A stretch of DNA of 49,679 bases from positions 1 through 49,679 of the forward strand of contig JAYEKE010000032.1 of the NCBI GenBank assembly GCA_034660915.1. Reading direction: 5' to 3'. Positions 43,045 to 49,679 of the stretch are shown piece by piece. The position numbers were made by a program, and so were the translations under genes. The notes beneath the pieces are model-generated. The model did not search any database. It was not told the origin of the DNA and saw nothing but the letters and a program-made list of their open reading frames with translations. Origin of the DNA: Pseudomonadota bacterium (GTDB taxonomy: Bacteria > Desulfobacterota > Anaeroferrophillalia > Anaeroferrophillales > Anaeroferrophillaceae). How positions within the stretch are numbered: the first letter of the stretch is position 1; each line of letters opens with the position of its first letter.

Positions 43045-43162
43045 GATTGTTTTTTCTCACGGAGACACAGAGCCACGGAGATAAGTAACAGAAGTTTGGT
43101 TTTCCCCGTGTCTTTGTGACTTTGTGAGAGTCATCTCTTTTCCATTAGTAATCGAATATTTA
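43045..43162. repeat. 118-bp direct repeat, copy 1
   Basis: Identical over 118 bp to 43762-43879. Contains CTCACGGAGACACAGAGCCA and a partly complementary CCCCGTGTCTTTGTGACTTT, ending TAATCGAATATTTA. Related, diverged copies occur at 31208-31279 and 39404-39460. Confidence 0.8.
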
Positions 43163-43385
43163 GTGCGGCCGGGCATAGGTCGTATACTCTAGCGGGTGCG
43201 AGTCCTGCTCCAGAAGGCTGGCCAGCCACTGGGTAGCGAGTCCTTGGATCGAGGAGAGTAATTTCTGAGATTAAGCGTAGGATAGCAAGACGATAGGCCG
43301 TAAGCCGTAAGGTTGAAGGGATTGAGCCTCGTAAGCGAAGATAAGAGCGCATTGCCTCACGTAAAACCATACCTTGATAAAGTAC
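43163..43385 (+). mobile_element. group II intron 5' fragment
   Basis: Starts GTGCGGCC, matching the GUGYG 5' end of group II introns, directly after direct-repeat copy 1. Domain I-like elements follow: GCGGGTGCGAGTCCTGCTCC, AGCCACTGGGTAGCGAGTCC, and GCCGTAAGCCGTAAGG. No reverse transcriptase, domain V or 3' end is present; the sequence runs into a transposase remnant near 43385. Recognition is from motif memory, not a structure search. Confidence 0.5.
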
Positions 43386-43444
43386 TTGCCTCATGTAAAA
43401 TGTAACCCAATACTTATTTTAAAAGAATGGGTGGAGGGTGCAAA

Positions 43445-43702
43445 ATGAGGCTGGCAATGAGTTTTAGAACAAGAAGAGAATTATTGATACAAATCATTCC
43501 GCGATATCGGGAAGCAACCCGCAATCAGAAAAAAATCATCCTTGATGAATTTGTTGCCTCCACAGGCTATTCAAGGAAATATGCCATTCGGCTATTATCT
43601 TCGAAAAAGCATTCAGTTATAAAAGAAATAAAAAGACCTCGCGCCTATTATTATGGTCCGGAAGATCAGTGCAATTGTGGGGACAGGATACCTAATTATT
43701 GA
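43445..43702 (+). pseudogene. truncated transposase (N-terminal fragment, DDE integrase-type)
   Basis: The first about 75 residues, MRLAMSFRTRRELLIQIIPR onward, with KKIILDEFVASTGYSRKYAI, look like the N-terminal helical region of a DDE integrase-core transposase common in Desulfobacterota. Homology ends near YYYGPED (about 43667), where the frame runs into a palindromic repeat and stops. No catalytic domain remains. A GGAGGG site precedes ATG 43445, so a short peptide could still be made. Confidence 0.6.
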
Positions 43703-43734
43703 AAACCCATCAATAATTGAGGTCCAGTTCCCAC
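43677..43734. repeat. 58-bp imperfect inverted repeat (GGGGACAG class)
   Basis: GTGGGGACAGGATACCTAAT (with TATTG) pairs with CAATAATTGAGGTCCAGTTC (with CCAC) around a short loop. Same GGGGACAG terminal motif as the palindromes at 11466 and 31755. It appears to have replaced the rest of the transposase gene. Confidence 0.55.
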
Positions 43735-43761
43735 GAACTTTTTTTGCAGTCTTGGTTACCC

Positions 43762-43879
43762 GATTGTTTTTTCTCACGGAGACACAGAGCCACGGAGATA
43801 AGTAACAGAAGTTTGGTTTTCCCCGTGTCTTTGTGACTTTGTGAGAGTCATCTCTTTTCCATTAGTAATCGAATATTTA
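43762..43879. repeat. 118-bp direct repeat, copy 2
   Basis: Identical to 43045-43162. Ends 18 bp before the xth start; the ribosome site of xth (CAGGAG) lies just after it. Confidence 0.8.
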
Positions 43880-43897
43880 CCTCAGGAGCGGTAGAGC

Positions 43898-44695
43898 ATG
43901 AATCAGAATATCAGAATGGTTTCCTGGAATGTCAATGGCATCCGGGCGGTGGAAAAAAAAGGTGAGATGTCCAGTTTTTTAGAACGCTATGAGCCGGATA
44001 TTTTTCTTCTGCAGGAAATTAAAGCCCGCCCTGAGCAGCTATCCCGGGAGTTGACGGCTCACCCGGAATATCAGCAGTTCTACCATCCGGCGAAAAAATC
44101 CGGTTATGCCGGCACTGGCATATGGGTAAAGAAAAATCGGTTTTCTGAACCGGAATTTTTAACCGGCATGCCTGATTTTGATGATGATGAAGGCCGGGTG
44201 GCCCAGGTGAAAATTGGCAACAATCATATTTTCGGGGTTTATTTTCCTAATGGTGGTAAGTCGGATGCAGCCTGGCAGGGAAAGTTGACGTTTTATGAAG
44301 ATTTTTTGGCCTACATCAACGGTTTGCGTGCGAACGGAGACAACGTCATTTTTGCCGGCGACGTCAACTGCTGCCATGAAGCCATAGATATTGCCCGGCC
44401 CAAAGAGAATGACGGCAAGATCGGCTACCATCCCGAGGAGAGAAAACGGATATCAGCCTGGATTGATAATGGTTGGATCGATGTCTGGCGCCAAACCTAC
44501 CCTGATAAAGGTGATGTCTATTCCTGGTGGAGTTTTCGCTCAGCGGCAAGGTCGCGGAATGTCGGTTGGCGCCTTGACTATTTTTTCGCCGACCGGGATT
44601 TCTTTCCCCGGGTGCGAAAAATTGCCTATCTGGGGGAGCAGATGGGTAGTGATCATTGCCCGGTGATGATGGAGGTGGACAAGCTGCAAGAATAG
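43898..44695 (+). CDS. xth: exodeoxyribonuclease III
   Basis: AP endonuclease/3'-5' exonuclease of base-excision repair, 265 residues. The exonuclease/endonuclease/phosphatase motifs are in order: RMVSWNVNGIRAVEKKG (Asn), IFLLQEIKARPEQL (metal-binding Glu), GYAGTGIWVKKN (Tyr), VIFAGDVNCCHEAIDIARPK (Asp, Asn) and GSDHCPVMMEVD (Asp-His pair). WRLDYFFAD is typical of Xth. CAGGAG precedes the ATG. The upstream region holds direct-repeat copy 2, so its native promoter may have been disturbed. Confidence 0.93.
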   Translation: MNQNIRMVSWNVNGIRAVEKKGEMSSFLERYEPDIFLLQEIKARPEQLSRELTAHPEYQQFYHPAKKSGYAGTGIWVKKNRFSEPEFLTGMPDFDDDEGRVAQVKIGNNHIFGVYFPNGGKSDAAWQGKLTFYEDFLAYINGLRANGDNVIFAGDVNCCHEAIDIARPKENDGKIGYHPEERKRISAWIDNGWIDVWRQTYPDKGDVYSWWSFRSAARSRNVGWRLDYFFADRDFFPRVRKIAYLGEQMGSDHCPVMMEVDKLQE

Positions 44696-44831
44696 AAAAA
44701 GCTCCTCTTCGGGAGTGTCCTTCATGTTGTGATTCACAACTAATCATTCAGGTAAATATTTTTAACTTCTTACGGTTGCACACACAGATAGTCCAGGGTT
44801 TGCCGCTGACTGCTGTGATTAAAGCAGAGCA

Positions 44832-47687
44832 TCAGCTAAAGTCATCCAGTACAGTGCGGATCTTTTGGGCTAACTGGGTGGCGGTATAGGGCTTATTGAG
44901 GTAATCCCTGGCCCCCATCCGTAAAGGATCTTTTTGCAGCTTGTCAGAAAAATAGCCGCTGGCCATAACAACCTTTACCTCCGGGTTGAGTTCTCGTAAG
45001 GCAGTCAGGCATTTGAATCCGCCCATGCCGGGCATGCTTATATCAAGGACGACCAGGCTGATTGCAGCCCTTTGGTGACGGTATGTTTCCAGGGCTTCTT
45101 CGCCACTGGCGGCGAGAATGGGTTTATAGCCGAATTGAATCAAGCTTCCAGAGGCAATTTCTCGCAGAAATTCTTCATCGTCCACCACCAGGATGGTTTC
45201 ATTACCCTCCCAGATGTCCTTTTCCGCAACCATTATTTTTTCCGGGGGTGTTTCGGCAGCCGACGATAATGGGAAAAAAAGTCTGAACGTGGTACCTTGA
45301 TGAATCTGGCTGCGACAGGTGATATGACCGTTATGGGCTTCCATGATGCCAAACACCGTTGACATCCCCAGGCCGGTGCCTTTACCCACCTCCTTGGTGG
45401 TAAAAAAAGGATCAAAGATATTTTTCAGGGTGTCTTCGTCCATTCCCTGTCCGGAATCCGTTACTTGCAACTGGACGAACTTCCCACTGAACAATTTGCC
45501 GCAAGCGGCGCATTGTTCATGGTCAACCTGAACATTCTTGACTTCCAGATGAATTTCACCGCCCTGGGGCATGGCATCGCTGGCATTTGTGCATAGGTTA
45601 AAAATAATCTGGTTTATCTGGTTCGCGTCAGCCGTTATAGTATTCAATTCCTCGGCAAACGACAGGTGGATGCTGACCATCTTGGGAATAACCCTCTTAA
45701 TCATGGTCACTGCTTCTTCAACCACCTGCCTGAAATCAAGCAGCTTCCGTTCTGGTTCCGCCCTGCGGCTGAAGGTCAGCAGTTGTTTTACCAGATTTGC
45801 AGCTTTTTCGGCAGCCACCATTACTCGCTCATGTTCCTTGACGGTTGCTTGACCGTGTTCAGCCTTTTGCTGCCCCAGTTCGGAATAGCCGATGATGGCG
45901 GTCAGTATATTGTTGAAATCGTGGGCGATGCCGCCCGCCAGGGTGCCGATCACCTCCATTTTTTCGGACTGGCGCAATCGCTTTTCCAACTGTCTGGTAG
46001 TACTTAGATCGGTAATATTAACCACAACCCCGTTCACCTGTCCGGAAAAAGAGTCCTTGATGGTTGCCGCGCTCACCAACACTTCCAGAAGATTGCCTTC
46101 CTTTGTATATCTTCGGGTTTCAAAACCGAGAGACTGACCGTTACGAAACAGATCAGCAATTTTCTCTTTGGTTATCTGCTGTTGATCGTTGGGGACAAAA
46201 GGGATTGGTCGTCCTTTAAGTTCATCGAATTGCCAGCCAAAGACCCGGGTGAAGGCGGGGTTTAGATATGTTGGGCAGCCTTCGTGATTATAGACGATCA
46301 TCGGATCCGGGTTGGCTTCCAGGATGCCCCGTAGCTGGCTCTCACTATCTTTAAGTGTCTGTGCAGCCTTTTTGCGGTCGCTGATATCAGTAGCCGTTAC
46401 GATGGCCAGATCATCGCCACCGTCATCATGCGACAGTGGTGCGTACTTGATAAGGCAGTCGAAAACCGTGCCGTCCTTTCGTTGCCAGCGGGTTTCAATG
46501 GGAGAGAAACTCTCCGGTCCTGGTTCTATGGCCTTTTTCAATTTCCGGCCAACCACTCTCGCCTCGTCCATGTCGGCATAGAGGACCGTAATATCTTGCC
46601 CTTCCAGCTCTTCATCTTCGTAGCCCAGCATGCGGGTCATGGTCCGGTTATGCCATCCTAATTTTCGTTGGTTGCGAAGCAGACCGATTCCCACCGGCGA
46701 AGCATCCAGAATAGCATGCCGCAGCTTCTCGGAACTGGACAGGGCAGAGGTGCGCTTGGCAACCAGGTGACGGAGCCGGGTATTCCAGGCCCAAAAAAGC
46801 ATTAAGACCAATAGCAGCAGAATAGCTATAGTTATTACATGAGGTAAATACCGCTGCCAAGGATAGGCAGGAGAAGTGACCTTGACTCCCAGCCACTTGC
46901 GAGCAATTTTGTCTAAGATACCCTTTTCCCTGGCGTTGGAGATGCCTTTGTTGATGATACTGAGCAGCACTCGGTCGCCATCATTGACTCCCATACAGTT
47001 TTGCCCGACATAAAGGGGTTCCCCAATTTTTTTAATCTTCTCGGCAAGTGAATGTTGATAAATATGATAATAGACAATCGGCTCATCACCGATGAGGACA
47101 TCTGCTTGGCCGGAAACCACTAGATCGGTAGCTTCCTTAAAGTTCTTGGTATAGATATAACGGCACTTGATCCCCTTACTTTCAAGATATTCCTGAGCGT
47201 AATCCCCGGCTTGCATAGCAATAGTTTTTCCCTGTAAGCTTGTCAGACCATTGATATCCGTGCGCTCGGCAACCACAAAGATTGAGGCCGGTACTTCAAA
47301 CATGACGGTGGTGAAATCAAAACTGAGATCGCGCTGGTCACTGTAAAAAAAACTGGTGAGGACATCCGCTTCCCCAAACAGAATGAGTTTCTGCGCTTCT
47401 TTAAAATCAGCATCCACAAAGCGGGCTTTGAATCCGAATTCAGTCGCTATCCACCGTGCCAGTTCGATACACATACCGGTACGCTCGCCTTTTCCGGAAA
47501 TGAACTCAAAAGGGGGATAATGAGTTTGACTGACGAAAGTGATCGTTTTGGTTTCGTCGAGGTAGTGTCGTTCAGCCGAGGTTAGCCGCTGGGCGGTTGC
47601 GATGCTTACCCAGGCAAGAAATAAGCAGATGACTAGCAGTGTTAACCATTTTTTCCTGGTCGCAAAATAAGCTGTAATAGTTTTCAT
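44832..47687 (-). CDS. hybrid sensor histidine kinase with periplasmic solute-binding domain
   Basis: Membrane sensor of 951 residues. Signal/anchor 14-32; periplasmic SBP_bac_3 domain about 42-270 ([49 protein letters not shown]), as in amino-acid-type binding proteins and BvgS-like kinases; transmembrane helix about 280-300; two PAS domains (about 320-430 and 445-565); histidine kinase with the phospho-His in [20 protein letters not shown] (near 590); an ATPase domain with [13 protein letters not shown] and [11 protein letters not shown]; receiver domain about 830-951 with the acidic pair in ILVVDDEE, phospho-Asp in [13 protein letters not shown] and Lys in DYLNKPY. No separate regulator is adjacent. 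The ligand is unknown. Confidence 0.92.
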   Translation of the reverse strand: MKTITAYFATRKKWLTLLVICLFLAWVSIATAQRLTSAERHYLDETKTITFVSQTHYPPFEFISGKGERTGMCIELARWIATEFGFKARFVDADFKEAQKLILFGEADVLTSFFYSDQRDLSFDFTTVMFEVPASIFVVAERTDINGLTSLQGKTIAMQAGDYAQEYLESKGIKCRYIYTKNFKEATDLVVSGQADVLIGDEPIVYYHIYQHSLAEKIKKIGEPLYVGQNCMGVNDGDRVLLSIINKGISNAREKGILDKIARKWLGVKVTSPAYPWQRYLPHVITIAILLLLVLMLFWAWNTRLRHLVAKRTSALSSSEKLRHAILDASPVGIGLLRNQRKLGWHNRTMTRMLGYEDEELEGQDITVLYADMDEARVVGRKLKKAIEPGPESFSPIETRWQRKDGTVFDCLIKYAPLSHDDGGDDLAIVTATDISDRKKAAQTLKDSESQLRGILEANPDPMIVYNHEGCPTYLNPAFTRVFGWQFDELKGRPIPFVPNDQQQITKEKIADLFRNGQSLGFETRRYTKEGNLLEVLVSAATIKDSFSGQVNGVVVNITDLSTTRQLEKRLRQSEKMEVIGTLAGGIAHDFNNILTAIIGYSELGQQKAEHGQATVKEHERVMVAAEKAANLVKQLLTFSRRAEPERKLLDFRQVVEEAVTMIKRVIPKMVSIHLSFAEELNTITADANQINQIIFNLCTNASDAMPQGGEIHLEVKNVQVDHEQCAACGKLFSGKFVQLQVTDSGQGMDEDTLKNIFDPFFTTKEVGKGTGLGMSTVFGIMEAHNGHITCRSQIHQGTTFRLFFPLSSAAETPPEKIMVAEKDIWEGNETILVVDDEEFLREIASGSLIQFGYKPILAASGEEALETYRHQRAAISLVVLDISMPGMGGFKCLTALRELNPEVKVVMASGYFSDKLQKDPLRMGARDYLNKPYTATQLAQKIRTVLDDFS

Positions 47688-47766
47688 GATATTTCCCCCT
47701 TTTTATCTTTTTTCTTCTGGTAACTTTTTACCTTTTTCCTTTTGTTCACGACAGAACGACGGGGCT

Positions 47767-49035
47767 TCACAGCGATTTTCGATAAAATAACCCTTCGTAC
47801 AAAAAAGAGGAAGATATTGTTTCACAGTCGGCTTCGGTAACACCGGCTTGTCGCATGGTTGGCCGCCAGTTGTTTTTAATTGTTTCAATCATGTTGTTGA
47901 ACAGCTCTGCCGCGTCTTCCCTGGACAGCAGAAAACGTCCATGCCGGCTCATCAGATTTTCTCGATTGGCATAACGGCCCTGGGTGCCGCAAGACATCGC
48001 AAGGTTACGTCTTTCTACCGAAATCAAGGGAGTTGGGGTCAGGTCAAATGCGGGACTTAATCTCCAGTGTTGATCCTTTGCCAACACTGCATGGTTGCGT
48101 GGGTGGTCGTCCAGGTTGGACACTGCCGCATTGAAACACATTCTAAGAAACAGCTCGCGAAGATCAGCTTCCGGTTTATTGCTCACCCGCCTGATTTCAT
48201 CTGCCAAAAGTACATAAGACCAGTCTTGCCGAGAGAACACGGAATCATCACTTCGCAAAAGAGTCAGCGCACTGACCATGCGATAGCGATGGTAGCTGTT
48301 CTCGGATCGTTCACGGTCGAAACGACGTACCAGCAGGACATCCCGCCCGCCGACATTGGCAATATCGCTTTCAGCCACAGTAAGACCGCAGGCTTTCGCA
48401 AGTTTCAACATTCCATGCTCGACTTTGGGGTGGTTCCAACGGTCGTCAAGCGTGCCAAACTTGGCAATCCACAAGCCCTGTCCATGCTCGACTACGGCTT
48501 TTGGCCTGGCTCCTCCCAGTGAGGTTCCGTATTGCAAAAGTCCTTCAACTTGCCTGGCGGTTGATCCCTCAATATTTGGTTCGCCGCGAACTATGGCATC
48601 GGCTACGGTTTGAATGGACTCTAAATCAAGGATACGGTTATATCGGTGTGTTTTTGGCTGAGATTGAACGTTTAGTCCAAACCCCAGTGCGCCGGCATGG
48701 TCGTCCGGGGCGGACATGAGATAATCAAATTCTTCGAGATTGGTGTGGCCTATATTTCGTTCAATGACACACCTTCCCCAGTAATCAGGCATGGAATCGC
48801 GTATTGCACCAAAAAATCCCTCCATCCGTGCAGTTTCATATTCCCTGCTGTGCAGGTGCAGCTCTACCGGGTCAAGTTCAACTGCATCCCCGCGTTCAAG
48901 ATACTTGCGCCCATAAATGAAGCGACCAACCGGTTCACCATCCCGATTTGGCGATACGTTGAAGCGTCCTGCCGTTACAAAATTTGTTGTACCAGGCAGA
49001 ACAATGTAAACGTAACACTCTCGCTCAGAAGTCAT
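47767..49035 (-). CDS. hipA: HipA-family kinase (second hipBA module)
   Basis: A 422-residue HipA-like protein, only distantly similar to the one at 12.7-14.0 kb. N-terminal domain (1-150) with RDSMPDYWGRCVIERNI and SAPDDHAGALGFGL; nucleotide loop LLQYGTSLGGARPKAVV; catalytic loop FNAAVSNLDDHPRNHAVL (the Asp-Asp-His-x-x-Asn pattern); metal site LSPAFDLTPTP. Start ATG 49035 lies 11 bp inside the antitoxin gene end; the frame upstream to 49107 is wholly within that gene. Key kinase residues are intact. Confidence 0.87.
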   Translation of the reverse strand: MTSERECYVYIVLPGTTNFVTAGRFNVSPNRDGEPVGRFIYGRKYLERGDAVELDPVELHLHSREYETARMEGFFGAIRDSMPDYWGRCVIERNIGHTNLEEFDYLMSAPDDHAGALGFGLNVQSQPKTHRYNRILDLESIQTVADAIVRGEPNIEGSTARQVEGLLQYGTSLGGARPKAVVEHGQGLWIAKFGTLDDRWNHPKVEHGMLKLAKACGLTVAESDIANVGGRDVLLVRRFDRERSENSYHRYRMVSALTLLRSDDSVFSRQDWSYVLLADEIRRVSNKPEADLRELFLRMCFNAAVSNLDDHPRNHAVLAKDQHWRLSPAFDLTPTPLISVERRNLAMSCGTQGRYANRENLMSRHGRFLLSREDAAELFNNMIETIKNNWRPTMRQAGVTEADCETISSSFLYEGLFYRKSL

Positions 49036-49384
49036 TGTCCATGGCCTTTCGTCGTTTCGGCGCAGTCTTCGGGCTTCTGACCCGTTCCAAAATCTTTCCT
49101 TCTTCATCGTTGTCCGGATCGGAAATTTCTCGCATATCCCGGTGAAGGTCGAGAACCCACAAAGCTCCCATGTAAGCGGCTATTGCCGTACTGGGTTTGC
49201 CGTTCTCGATATCAGCCATGACATATCGTGAGATGCCAATACGCTCAGCAAGTTCTTTCATGGAAAGTCTTCGTCGCAGGCGGGCGGTGCGGATGTTTCG
49301 GCCTAGTTGTTTAAGGATATCCTCTACTGCTGCTGGTGGGGATTTTGATATTTTGCTAGTGCGTGCCATGTTGTTTATAATCAT
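49025..49384 (-). CDS. hipB: HipB-like antitoxin (HTH_XRE)
   Basis: A 119-residue antitoxin. The helix-turn-helix lies at about residues 30-85 (RTARLRRRLSMKELAERIGI, YVMADIENGKPSTAIAAYMG). The C-terminal tail is acidic then basic (DPDNDEEGKILERVRSPKTA, then PKRRKAM). It precedes and overlaps the hipA gene. ATG 49369 (MARTSKIS) is a possible shorter start; neither has a ribosome site. Represses its own promoter by analogy with HipB. Confidence 0.82.
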   Translation of the reverse strand: MIINNMARTSKISKSPPAAVEDILKQLGRNIRTARLRRRLSMKELAERIGISRYVMADIENGKPSTAIAAYMGALWVLDLHRDMREISDPDNDEEGKILERVRSPKTAPKRRKAMDNDF

Positions 49385-49404
49385 CTCACATATTTTTTAT
49401 GTTT

Positions 49405-49433
49405 ATAATAAGCAACATATATTAGATTGTCAA
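49405..49433 (-). promoter_or_regulatory. promoter of the second hipBA module
   Basis: Minus strand: TTGACA (49433-49428), 17-bp spacer, TATTAT (49410-49405). GTTTATAAT occurs twice nearby (49373 and 49401), as a possible antitoxin half-site, one copy overlapping the -10. Predicted transcript starts about 14 nt before ATG 49384. Confidence 0.55.
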
Positions 49434-49470
49434 GAAGGATATTTCTTTGCTACGATGTAGCAACTATACC

Positions 49471-49679
49471 CTAAGCTGAGCTATAACGCTCTTCCATCGG
49501 GTACATCTGCCAGATGCCGCAGGGGCAGACGGCGGCACAAAAACCACAGCCAATGCAAAGATCATCATTGACCACATACTCATAGCCGCCATCTTCAGTT
49601 TCCTGGCGGGAAATGGCTCCCTGGTAGCAGGTCTGCTCGCAGATGCCGCAGTCACGGCAAAGTCCACAGGACATGCATT
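49471..49679 (-). CDS. C-terminal part of a 2x[4Fe-4S] ferredoxin-domain protein (partial)
   Basis: The frame is open at the window edge; only the last 69 codons are visible. Cys-rich CMSCGLCRDCGICEQTCYQG (one more Cys codon precedes the first Met in the window) and DDLCIGCGFCAAVCPCGIWQ form two 4Fe-4S binding motifs, preceded by at least two extra Cys. I recall this type of tail on FAD-dependent oxidoreductases of the glutamate-synthase small-subunit family, but the body of the protein is outside the window. It acts as an electron-transfer module. Confidence 0.7.
   Translation of the reverse strand, partial: CMSCGLCRDCGICEQTCYQGAISRQETEDGGYEYVVNDDLCIGCGFCAAVCPCGIWQMYPMEERYSSA

Overview
The window looks like a chromosomal segment of an anaerobic Desulfobacterota-type bacterium (former Deltaproteobacteria). 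This is inferred from the mix of genes: a multihaem cytochrome respiratory module, a decarboxylase-type sodium pump, an Fe-S PurF, DsrE-like and ferredoxin-like proteins, two predicted selenoproteins and many short dispersed palindromic repeats. No rRNA, tRNA or CRISPR array was seen.

Layout. 0.3-4.2 kb: an integron-type integrase, a methyltransferase, a DsrE-like protein, a double-ACT protein and a ketopantoate reductase family protein. 4.2-10.6 kb (minus strand): a TetR regulator followed by a complete RND efflux operon (outer membrane factor, adaptor, pump), every junction being a 4-bp start/stop overlap. 10.8-12.5 kb: a glycine-zipper lipoprotein and an NrfJ/OB-fold exported protein. 12.7-14.3 kb: a hipBA module with a clear promoter and three operator-like palindromes. 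14.6-19.0 kb (minus strand): an M48 peptidase, a zinc-ribbon membrane protein and a MATE transporter fused to a TerB domain. 19.5-20.9 kb: a tiny OadG-like subunit and OadB. 21.3-28.2 kb: a polyamine operon (speA, carboxyspermidine dehydrogenase, nspC, speB, and an acetyltransferase/nitrilase fusion), giving arginine to putrescine to spermidine without S-adenosylmethionine decarboxylase.

28.4-31.0 kb is the most notable locus: an ArsR regulator, an octahaem cytochrome of the tetrathionate reductase family and a membrane cytochrome b. The cytochrome is interrupted by a single in-frame TGA exactly where I recall the family having its active-site cysteine. A hairpin with an AGGU apical loop starts 17 nt after the TGA. 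Read through, the gene has all eight CxxCH haem motifs. I predict a selenocysteine form of this enzyme. A second hidden selenoprotein, a SelW/Rdx-type protein with a CxxU motif and its own hairpin, lies at 38.6-38.9 kb and also carries an in-frame TAG.

31.8-36.9 kb: transketolase, glucose-6-phosphate isomerase and glucokinase. 37.3-38.4 kb: a GGDEF diguanylate cyclase. 39.6-42.6 kb: nadE and purF. 43.0-43.9 kb: a 118-bp perfect direct repeat enclosing a group II intron 5' fragment and a transposase fragment. 43.9-44.7 kb: xth. 44.8-47.7 kb: a hybrid sensor kinase with a periplasmic solute-binding domain. 47.8-49.4 kb: a second hipBA module. The window ends inside a ferredoxin-like gene. Intergenic regions carry several families of short repeats, one of which has entered coding sequence.
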